Positions 56,841 to 64,000 of a stretch of 64,000 bases of DNA are shown in pieces. The stretch covers positions 124,001 through 188,000 of the forward strand of contig NZ_OZ034692.1 of the NCBI RefSeq assembly GCF_964026735.1, read 5' to 3'. The notes under the pieces were generated by a model, which had not been told where the DNA came from, did no database searches, and worked only from the letters and a program-made list of their open reading frames with translations. A program made the translations under genes and the position numbers. Positions within the stretch are counted from its first letter, which is position 1, and every line of letters begins with the position of its first letter. Origin of the DNA: Wolbachia endosymbiont (group E) of Neria commutata. Its GTDB lineage: Bacteria; Pseudomonadota; Alphaproteobacteria; Rickettsiales; Anaplasmataceae.

Positions 56841-57820
56841 TATTGAAAGTCAGAAACAAATTGAATCTTTATCAGATAATATTCCTGAACATGTTAAGGC
56901 TTATCTTAAAGGTCTTGCAATTCAGAATCCACAAAAGACATTTGAGTTAGCTGATATAGTGAAAAAAATCGATCTAATTTTTAACAATCTTAGCCAACCC
57001 ACAAAGGATAGATTTTATAAATCTCTTATGAATTTAATTTTAGTTGATCATGATAAAGCTTATAGCTTGGCTACATGGATACGTGACAACAACGCTCTAC
57101 TTAATAGAGTAAAACAGTGTACAAAATCTGAACATTATGAATATGTGATAAACTTAAGTTTCACTAATCGTGAAAAAGCCCATGCTTTAGCTACATTGAT
57201 AGTTAAAGTTAATAATCAATTTAATAAAATCAGACAATCTACTCGAGATAAATTTTTTGATCCCATAATTGAACTTGCTTACACAGATCGTGATGATGCA
57301 TTAGTTCTAGCTAATGTAGTGAAGGAAATCGATTGTATTGTATCTGGTATCGCAAATAAAGATCTTTTGGACTATTTTGATCAATTTTTCACTTTTACTG
57401 AAACACAACACGTTCATGAGAGAACTAAGGTAATTGCATTTGCAAGAAAGTGTAAAGAAATAGATGATGCAGACATACCAGATATTGAAAAAAAACCTTT
57501 AGCCGTTCAAGCTAAGTTACATCCTGAAATTTCTCTACCAGAAGGAATAATTAAACCAACGGAAGTTGTGAGTTATTTAGGCACTACATCATCTTGTTTG
57601 GGAGCAGTAACATCCAAAGTTAATAGCTGCTTATCCTTCATTAGTGGTGTAAGCGAGTATATTCAAAGTAGTATTAAAAGTAATTATTTTGGTCACTAGA
57701 CGTACAGTCCATAGAAATTTTTTATAATAAACAATAACGCCATTCTACTATTAATTATTGCATTCCTGAACAATTTGATTCATCTTAACTTCCTCTTCAG
57801 TTTTTCTAGGTATGGTAAGT

Positions 57821-58414
57821 TCAGTTTATATATTTTTTTATTTCGGCCAAGATCTTATCGGATTGACTTTCATCTGAGTTTAAATCAGCTGCAAAGTGTG
57901 TAACATATTCTTTGTTAGGAGCAATAAGATAGATTATTGAAGAATGATTAATTTCCTCTTCTCCACCAACTTTACTAGCGTATACTTTATATTTTGCGAT
58001 TACTTCGTCTATTTTCTCTCTTTCACCAGTCAACATCTGTATTCTATGGTCGAATTGCTGCTGAAATTCTTTAAGTCTTTCAACGCTATCACGCTCTGGA
58101 TCAACTGTGATGAAAAATGTTTGTAGCTTATCGTTGATTTTATCATCCAACTTTGCCAGTGTTTCAGAGATTATACCAAGGTTCATAGGACAAATTCGTT
58201 TGCATGAAGAAAACCCGAAGAAAATCATCATATACTTATCTTTTATATCACTACTACGCACAACCTGTCCATCTTGATTAATTAAAGAGAAATCGCCACC
58301 TATCTGAACTTCTGTTGGGGCAAATATACCTTGTTTAGTGAAGTAACAATAACTCAAAAAAACAACCGCTAACGCTATCAGCACATTAGACGACAATCTT
58401 ATAAACTTCATCAT
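57821..58414 (-). CDS. SCO1/SenC-family copper chaperone
   Basis: Delivers copper to the CuA centre of cytochrome oxidase. The 197-residue protein has an N-terminal membrane anchor (LSSNVLIALAVVFLSYCYF), thioredoxin fold with CxxxC copper site (FFGFSSCKRICPMNLGII), FITVDPERDSVERLKEFQQQF, and the distal His in INHSSIIYLIAP. All metal ligands present. Supports the ctaE-containing oxidase encoded 3 kb upstream. Complete. Confidence 0.94.
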   Translation of the reverse strand: MMKFIRLSSNVLIALAVVFLSYCYFTKQGIFAPTEVQIGGDFSLINQDGQVVRSSDIKDKYMMIFFGFSSCKRICPMNLGIISETLAKLDDKINDKLQTFFITVDPERDSVERLKEFQQQFDHRIQMLTGEREKIDEVIAKYKVYASKVGGEEEINHSSIIYLIAPNKEYVTHFAADLNSDESQSDKILAEIKKYIN

Positions 58415-58501
58415 TAGATCACTCTCGGCAAAATTACATTATATCTTACTTATAACTTTCTTCAATAGACTTTTTTTGAAACTCATATAGGTAGTTCCCA
58501 A

Positions 58502-58844
58502 GAACCCCTGCGAAACAACGTAAAGCAAGTTGCTGATAAAATCTGGCAAGAAATCCCCAGCCCAAAAATTATTAAAAACTATGCCGCAAATTCACAATTC
58601 CGGCAATAACATTAAATTTCAAGTTGTATTTCTTCTGAAAATTGCGGTAGGTATGAGGTAGAATCTTAAATATTTTCAATTATTTTTTCAAATTTCTCTA
58701 CTTTTAGCCCTGTTGTATCGCGGAAATTTCTTGGATGTTTCTTTAGATTATGGTAGTTAAAGCTTCATTTTGCCTCACTTTTGTTTGTACTATTCTTCTT
58801 TATACCATACTTTCATCCTCTTTTCTCTTGTTTTGCAGCAGGTC
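58502..58844 (-). mobile_element. Short IS5-derived non-autonomous element, 343 bp
   Basis: Ends GAACCCCTGCGAAAC (one change) and TTTTGCAGCAGGTC, last followed by TA. The interior keeps about 150 bp of the transposase 3' side (NIIAGIVNLRHGF-like read in reverse) and about 170 bp of the 5' side (FRDTTGLKVEKFEKII), with everything between deleted. This is MITE-like, shorter than copies 4 and 5. Confidence 0.8.
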
Positions 58845-58960
58845 TAATCTTTATCAACGATACTAAAAAAGTTTCTTTGGGTGAGATATCTAACCCGATA
58901 TAATGCTTCTACTCAATAGCAATTACAGTATGTCTAATATTCCTTTACGGCACGCTAAAT

Positions 58961-59839
58961 TCACAAAATTCTTATCTCCCACTCAAGCTCAACATTGCAC
59001 TTATTTTTCACAACTTCTTGTATCTTGTTGCCAAGATTCTCTAAATCAGATGCAGTTGCGTTATTATAGTTTAATAAAAAATTGCAATGCTTTTCTGAAA
59101 TTTTAGCCCCTCCTATACACAATTCACGACATCCAGATTGATCAATCAATTCCCATGCTTGACAGTTTTTTGGGTTTTTAAATATGCATCCTGCAGTTTT
59201 TCCTGCTATTGGCTGACTTTTATTTTTTTTGTGAATAATTTTCTTCATTTTTTGCACTATCAATTCATGCTCCGAGCTTGCCCCTTTAAACTCAGCTTCA
59301 ACGAAAATCCAATTTCCTTTTAGACTATGTCCACGATAAAAGTAACCCATCTCTTTACTGGAAAATGTGTATAAATTTCCATCTTCCAAATTCACTGCTT
59401 TTATAGACTGCACAACACTTCCAATGTCACTACCATATGCTCCTGCATTCATTTCTACCGCTCCACCAACCGTTCCTGGAATTCCAGCTAAAAATTCTAA
59501 TCCACTAATTTGTTGATCTCCTGCAAAGTAAGCAAGATTGCTGAGCAACGCAGCTCCCCCAGCAACGATAGAGTTGTTACCTTTATGTTTTATATATGCA
59601 AATTCCTTACCTAATCTTACTGTTATTCCTCTAATGCCACTATCTCGAACAATGATATTGGATGTTGCACCAATCACACTAATTGGCAGCTCAGTGTTTT
59701 TAATCAAGCACGTTAGATCATCAATATCACTTGGTTTAAATAATACGTCAGCTTGTCCACCGACACTGAGCCATGTCATTTTAGACATTGGAACATTATA
59801 ACGATAGACTCCACGTACTTTAGGTAAGCTTATAAGCAT
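58961..59839 (-). CDS. murB: UDP-N-acetylenolpyruvoylglucosamine reductase
   Basis: FAD-dependent reduction giving UDP-N-acetylmuramate for peptidoglycan/lipid II. The 292-residue protein has the FAD-binding region (MTWLSVGGQADVLFKP), GLEFLAGIPGTVGGAVEMNAGAYGSDIG, the substrate Tyr/Arg region GYFYRGHSLKG, and AGKTAGCIFKNP, where the proton-donor Ser of the family is Cys, as in some other bacterial MurB. Final Glu in VELEWEIRI. Complete. Overlaps hemC by 10 bases. Wolbachia keeps lipid II synthesis for division, so a working murB is expected. Confidence 0.95.
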   Translation of the reverse strand: MLISLPKVRGVYRYNVPMSKMTWLSVGGQADVLFKPSDIDDLTCLIKNTELPISVIGATSNIIVRDSGIRGITVRLGKEFAYIKHKGNNSIVAGGAALLSNLAYFAGDQQISGLEFLAGIPGTVGGAVEMNAGAYGSDIGSVVQSIKAVNLEDGNLYTFSSKEMGYFYRGHSLKGNWIFVEAEFKGASSEHELIVQKMKKIIHKKNKSQPIAGKTAGCIFKNPKNCQAWELIDQSGCRELCIGGAKISEKHCNFLLNYNNATASDLENLGNKIQEVVKNKCNVELEWEIRIL

Positions 59840-60708
59840 CTTGATTTCAACTCTAATCCTGCATCTACACCTATTTTTTCTGCATCTTCCACAAAAGAAG
59901 TGCGCTCAGTAAAGTATACGTTTTTTTCATTTGCTAGCATACAACGAAGATTGAGCATATTTTCATTCACATATTCAGCCAACGCTGCAAGTGGTGTAAA
60001 ACATGAACCATTTACTGTCTTCATAAAACTACGTTCTGACTTCACTCTTATAAAAGACTTATTATTATTAATTTTCTCTAAAAGATCGATAACTTTTACA
60101 TCATTTTTCCTACATTGAATGCAAATTGCTCCTTGTCCCACTGCACTGAGCATTACTTTTGGTGATAATACTTCTGTAATTAAGTGATGTTTTTCTAATC
60201 TTATCAGCCCAGCCTCAGCTAAAATTATCCCGTCAAAATTTTGGTTTTTTAGTCTAGTGGTTACATTTCCACGTAGCGGGACTATATTTAAATCTGGCCT
60301 AAACTCTAGCAACAGAACTTTTCTCCTGATTGAAGAAGTAGCAATTGTAGCCTGATATGGTAAATCCTCAAGGCTATTATATTTATGAGAAATAAACGCA
60401 TCATGTGGACTTAACCTTTCCAAAACACAGGGAATTGTTAAATCTTTCGAAAAAAATGCAGGCATATCCTTTAGTGAGTGAACCGCCATATCTATATTAT
60501 TCTCAAGCAATTCAGTTTCAATTTCTTTGATAAACAGCCCTTTACCACCTATCTCAGCAAGGTTTGCACTGGCGTGTTTATCTCCAGAAGTTTTTATCTT
60601 AATGATCTGAGTGGATAAACTAGGAAATAGATCCAGCAATTTTTGTTTTGCCTCCAAAGCCTGGGCAATTGCAAGACTGCTTCCTCTGGTACCGATTCGT
60701 ATTAGCAT
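59830..60708 (-). CDS. hemC: Hydroxymethylbilane synthase
   Basis: Joins four porphobilinogen units. Starts MLIRIGTRGSSLAIAQALEAKQKL at ATG 60708; a 6-residue longer start is possible. Contains VHSLKDMPAFF, TSSIRRKVLLLEFRPDL, LRGNVTTRLKN, LSAVGQGAICIQCR, and the dipyrromethane-cofactor Cys in VNGSCFTPLAALA. About 292 residues, complete. Product of hemB feeds it; the genes are not adjacent here. Confidence 0.96.
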   Translation of the reverse strand: MLIRIGTRGSSLAIAQALEAKQKLLDLFPSLSTQIIKIKTSGDKHASANLAEIGGKGLFIKEIETELLENNIDMAVHSLKDMPAFFSKDLTIPCVLERLSPHDAFISHKYNSLEDLPYQATIATSSIRRKVLLLEFRPDLNIVPLRGNVTTRLKNQNFDGIILAEAGLIRLEKHHLITEVLSPKVMLSAVGQGAICIQCRKNDVKVIDLLEKINNNKSFIRVKSERSFMKTVNGSCFTPLAALAEYVNENMLNLRCMLANEKNVYFTERTSFVEDAEKIGVDAGLELKSRCL

Positions 60709-60834
60709 GTATTTTATTTCAGTCACATGTTTGATTATTTATATTGTTCCAAATCGAGCTTACTATTGCAACTTGACAATTTTTGATTTTTAACGCTAGA
60801 GTTAAAGATGTTAGGTGAATATTGAGAGGTTATT

Positions 60835-61345
60835 ATGGATAAAGAAGAGAAAAATGCATTGACTCTTTTGGGTGGAATGTCAGCAGTAGGTCTAGTAACT
60901 GGATCTTTATTATAAGGTCTTTGGCTCAGTTCTAGAGTTTTATCACCTTTAGTTGCTGGTGGAGTTTTAGGTTTTATAGTTCCTGCACTTTTATTAACTT
61001 TTCATTTACTATTATCATTAAAAAAGTTATGTGAAGGAAATGGTGAAAGAAAAGATTTAAAGGAAGTATTTGACATAGTCGCTTGGACAGCTACAAGCTC
61101 TCTAATTGGAGTTGGAATTGCTGCAGTTGCAAATTGCTATGTTTCCTGGAGTCATGCTTGCAATGGGGTCACCAGCTTTGGTAGGTGCAGTAATAGGAGC
61201 TATAGCACCATTTGCAAGTTTCTTTGTATTCTTCTGTGTAATAACCCCTATAGCTGAGAAAGTGAATGAGTTTATTATATTACCTATAATTGAGCACTTT
61301 TCTTCAAAGGAAAAGGAAGCAGATCCATCATTATCTTGTAGTTAA
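60835..61345 (+). pseudogene. Small membrane protein gene, nonsense and frameshift mutations
   Basis: ATG at 60835 opens MDKEEKNALTLLGGMSAVGL and after 26 codons meets a TAA (60913-60915); the frame continues GLWLSSRVLSPLVAGGVLGF, IVPALLLTFHLLLSLKKLCE, TATSSLIGVGIAAVANC, then the rest (MFPGVMLAMGSPALVGAVIG to KEADPSLSCS at 61345) is in the +1 phase after about 61138. Four or five hydrophobic segments. Same general class as the unknown small membrane proteins at 42.7 and 43.4 kb. No function recognised. Confidence 0.65.
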
Positions 61346-61391
61346 TAGTTATTTTATCTACAATCAGTTCTATAACTTTAAATTATAGCTT

Positions 61392-62906
61392 ATGTTCAGC
61401 AGGCTTATAGTCAAATCGATTTCAATATTACTAATTTGTCTGCTGTCTCTATACATGATACTGCCAAATTTTTTTGATAATAAGTTTTTTATTTCAGCAA
61501 AGAGAATAAATTTGGGTCTTGATTTGAAAGGAGGAGCATCTTTACTCCTGAATATAGACTTAGATTTCTACTTCAAAGAAAAATTAGGTATGCTGGCTGA
61601 TGAGATAAAAGAGACATTACTTTCAAAAAATATTAAATGTAATGTACAAAGTAGCGAGCAAGTAATTGTCAATTTAAGCAGTGCTGATGACTATAAAAAA
61701 GCATCTTTATTAATTAGTAAAATGAATCCTAATTTAGAGCTGAATAAAAAAGACTCTTTGATTTTTATCTCATATAAACCTTATTACAAAAACTCTTTAA
61801 TCAGTGAAATAGCTGCGGAATCGATAAATAATGTCCAGCGGCGTTTGGATACGCTTGGAACAAAAGAAGTTAGTGTACAAAAGCAAGGACAGAGCAAAAT
61901 ATTAGTACAGGTACCAGGGGTGGAGAACACCGAGCAGATAAAATCTCTGCTTGGCAAAACAGCGAAATTAAGTTTCTATTTGGCAAACAATAATGTAGCA
62001 AAGATACAGGATATAGATCATGAAACTACTGTTTTACTTAAAGATTCTTTAGGTAATTCTTATCCAATATTTCGCAAAACTGAAATAGGTGGTGACGCAC
62101 TTGTTAATGCATCAGTTAGATTTGGCTCTCTTGGTAAACCAGCAGTACATTTTAAATTTGACAGCACAGCAAGTAAAAAATTCGCGAAAATTACTAAAGA
62201 AAACGTTGGAAAACCTTTTGCGATTGTTCTGGATAATACAATCTTAACCGTACCACAGATACGTGAACCTATCTTAAATGGAGAAGGGGAAATTAGTGGC
62301 AACTTCACTGAAAAACAAGCAAGCGAACTTGCAATACTTTTAAAATCTGGAGCACTGCCAGCACCACTTAAAATAATTGAAGAGAAAAATATTGGTCCAA
62401 GCCTCGGAGAAGAGTCAATAAAAGCAGGCGAAATGGCAGCTATGATTTCCATAATAGCCGTATCTCTTTTTATAATTATTATTTACGGTAAATTAGGCTT
62501 ACTGGCCTCTGTTGCATTACTTTTTAATGTGATTCTCATACTATTAATTCTTACACTGCTTGAAGCGACTCTAACTCTGCCTGGAATTGCAGGTATTGCA
62601 CTCACTGTCGGTATGGCGGTGGATGCAAATGTTTTAATATTTGAGCGCATTCGTGAGGAGATTAAATCGGGCAAGAGAGTGGAACGTGCTATTGAAGAAG
62701 GGTTTACAAATGCGATAAAAACAATACTGGACTCAAATATCACAACGTTAATTGCTGCAGGAATAATGTTCATTATTGGCAGTGGGGCAATAAGAGGTTT
62801 TTCCGTCACTTTATCAATAGGAATTTTATGCTCGATGTTTTCTGCAATCACAGTTACAAAGCTTCTGATAGAGCTGTGTGTGAATCCAAAAAAATTGGTT
62901 CTTTGA
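61392..62906 (+). CDS. secD: Protein translocase subunit SecD
   Basis: Proton-driven inner-membrane partner of SecYEG. The 504-residue protein has TM1 (ISILLICLLSLYMILP), the P1 motif LGLDLKGGASLLLNIDL, QRRLDTLGTKEVSVQKQG, LGKPAVHFKFDSTASKKF, then the SecD C-terminal membrane block with ALTVGMAVDANVLIFERIREE, IKSGKRVERAIEEGFTNA and six helices in all. Short but usual for Rickettsiales. Complete. Confidence 0.97.
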   Translation: MFSRLIVKSISILLICLLSLYMILPNFFDNKFFISAKRINLGLDLKGGASLLLNIDLDFYFKEKLGMLADEIKETLLSKNIKCNVQSSEQVIVNLSSADDYKKASLLISKMNPNLELNKKDSLIFISYKPYYKNSLISEIAAESINNVQRRLDTLGTKEVSVQKQGQSKILVQVPGVENTEQIKSLLGKTAKLSFYLANNNVAKIQDIDHETTVLLKDSLGNSYPIFRKTEIGGDALVNASVRFGSLGKPAVHFKFDSTASKKFAKITKENVGKPFAIVLDNTILTVPQIREPILNGEGEISGNFTEKQASELAILLKSGALPAPLKIIEEKNIGPSLGEESIKAGEMAAMISIIAVSLFIIIIYGKLGLLASVALLFNVILILLILTLLEATLTLPGIAGIALTVGMAVDANVLIFERIREEIKSGKRVERAIEEGFTNAIKTILDSNITTLIAAGIMFIIGSGAIRGFSVTLSIGILCSMFSAITVTKLLIELCVNPKKLVL

Positions 62907-63048
62907 TTTTTAGTGTTACTGAACCCTCTATCTCTTGATAATTAGATGTCATCCATAATCCCTCAGCTAAAAAACGTCTTCATAGTTATTTTCGTTTATG
63001 TTAAATTTAATCTTTTTAGTATACAATCTCATATTAATATATAATTTC

Positions 63049-64000
63049 ATGAAAATAAAACATATAATAATAGCGCTGCTTATATTGCTCTTTTCGCAAA
63101 ATAGTGTCAATGCCAGAGTTATTCTTGATAAAAAAATATTTTATGCGGAACTGGATGGACAAGTAGATTTGAAATTTGGTTACGCTTTTAATCAAGATTC
63201 TTTCAAGGCTAATCCTAAAGATAAGACTTCAAGTTATTCAAACTTGCACCTTCTTTATCTGCAACGCGTTTATCCAAATACTCAAATGGGATTTAATGTT
63301 AAAGTAGAGGTTTCTGGTATCGCAAACCTCAAAGCGCTTGATATAAAAAAGCTGAACCCAGAAGAACGGTATTTTATCATTAAAAATCAGGGACTTGGAT
63401 CAATTGAATACGGTAAAAGAAGTTTGGTTAGTCAGAGTATGCTTAATACTTCAAAAATTTATGCAGGAGGCGGTGGAGTAAATGGTGATTGGGCAAATTA
63501 TGCAAATTTGCGTGGTGGTGACAATGGACCTATAGATTGTACAGTAGACAATCCACCAAAAAAATGTGCTGGCGGTGGATATGATAAAGATAACGCTTTT
63601 TGGGTAAAGCCAAATATCTATAGTGATTATAATGGACTAAAATTAGAGCTAAAACAATCAGCGATAAGCTATATTTCTCCTGAAATTTATAATTTTCAAT
63701 TAGGGTTTAGTTATGTTCCTGGAAAAAATAGTTTAGAGTATAGTAATCTAATTGCTGGAGGTCTTTCTTATCACAATAGTCTGTCAGATGACATAAAATT
63801 TACTACAGCTTTAACTGGTGAATTTGCTAGACAGAACTTCACTGATAAAGATAACGAGATACTAGAAAGCAATGAAACTGCTCGTAAACGCCGTAATCAG
63901 TTAGCGCATTGGAATTTTGGTTTAAATGTAAAATTTTTTAATCTGAATTGTATTTTCTCATATGGTAATGGCGGCAAATCTGGTAGTCCTTTCCTTAAAG
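63049..64000 (+). CDS. Porin-like outer membrane protein (partial, runs off the end)
   Basis: Starts MKIKHIIIALLILLFSQNSVNA with a clear signal peptide ending near residue 22, then a beta-rich mature part (FYAELDGQVDLKFGYAF, GFNVKVEVSGIANLKALD, LGSIEYGKRSLVSQSM, GLKLELKQSAISYISPEIYNFQLGFSYVPG, FGLNVKFFNLNCIFSYGNGG) with the alternating aromatic/polar pattern of Gram-negative porins. GSIEYGKR resembles the GxxxxGR turn of general porins. The last stop lies beyond the window. It may be the porin known from Wolbachia surface preparations, but that identity is inferred. Confidence 0.75.
   Translation, partial: MKIKHIIIALLILLFSQNSVNARVILDKKIFYAELDGQVDLKFGYAFNQDSFKANPKDKTSSYSNLHLLYLQRVYPNTQMGFNVKVEVSGIANLKALDIKKLNPEERYFIIKNQGLGSIEYGKRSLVSQSMLNTSKIYAGGGGVNGDWANYANLRGGDNGPIDCTVDNPPKKCAGGGYDKDNAFWVKPNIYSDYNGLKLELKQSAISYISPEIYNFQLGFSYVPGKNSLEYSNLIAGGLSYHNSLSDDIKFTTALTGEFARQNFTDKDNEILESNETARKRRNQLAHWNFGLNVKFFNLNCIFSYGNGGKSGSPFLK

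Larger units (their letters stand above)
55527..57699 (+). pseudogene. Unknown membrane protein gene split by an IS5-type insertion
   Basis: Part 1 (55527-55860) encodes a polar start, a hydrophobic pair (FLIGTCAALAFTAWFYIPAL; SVLLYFLVPLTFYFLYNIYNF) and a basic tail to QTVRII. Part 2 (56841-57699) encodes a helical, non-membrane region with repeat-like units (QNPQKTFELADIVKKIDLIF; LVDHDKAYSLATWIRDNN; FTNREKAHALATLIVKVN; YTDRDDALVLANVVKEID) and a hydrophilic tail. Removing 980 bp plus one TA copy joins VRI-I and IESQKQIESL in frame, giving about 396 residues. The four units resemble one another, each with x-DRxxAxxLAxxI; possibly a TPR-like repeat. Function unknown. Insertion appears recent. 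Confidence 0.8.

Overview
The window looks like a Wolbachia (Rickettsiales, Alphaproteobacteria) chromosome. It is AT-rich, with a WO-type prophage remnant carrying a P2-like tail module, many ankyrin-repeat proteins, dense and decayed insertion sequences, a group II intron, an orphan GTA-type capsid gene, and a scattered heme/aerobic-respiration gene set typical of that genus. The species call rests on protein recognition only; no database search was run.

Layout. 1-2.2 kb: IS remnant, a truncated gene with PPPVPKK repeats, and an IS110 element with a candidate bridge-RNA leader. 2.3-10.9 kb (mostly minus strand): a patatin-like phospholipase pseudogene facing a PLD-family protein, then a leftward WO tail operon: sheath, tube, RelB/RelE-type toxin-antitoxin, E/E' tail chaperone with a probable -1 frameshift site, tape measure, U, X, D, an ankyrin protein and a small membrane protein. 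Sheath, tape measure and D are frameshifted. 10.9-13.7 kb: two IS5-type copies and an IS630 element separating fragments of a replication gene, marking a deletion of other phage modules. 13.7-18.3 kb: a decayed giant effector-like gene with a SET-like domain, ankyrin, a furin-like site and a TcdA/TcdB-like region. 18.3-20.1 kb: a group II intron abutting hemB, i.e. the prophage/chromosome border.

20.2-25.1 kb is ordinary chromosome (hemB, nuoH, a membrane protein, nuoG). 25.2-33.4 kb is a second IS-rich patch with a 910-residue ankyrin protein, an IS4 element, twin deletion derivatives of the IS5-type element in opposite orientation around rnd, and a 30-bp-arm hairpin. 33.4-64 kb is mostly core: rmuC, an acidic low-complexity protein, the GTA-like capsid, truA (frameshifted), an ankyrin protein, topA, pdxH, mutM, tRNA-Thr, metG, nth, miaB, hemF, a CckA-like hybrid kinase, ruvC, ctaE, a gene split by a full IS5-type copy, a SCO1-like factor, murB, hemC, secD, and a porin-like gene running off the end.

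Themes: heme supply (hemB, hemC, hemF) and cytochrome oxidase (ctaE, SCO1) serve aerobic respiration together with nuoG/H; the phage tail genes are a decaying relic; recent IS activity has broken several genes. Many breaks are single-base indels, so some could be sequencing errors, and that is noted where relevant.
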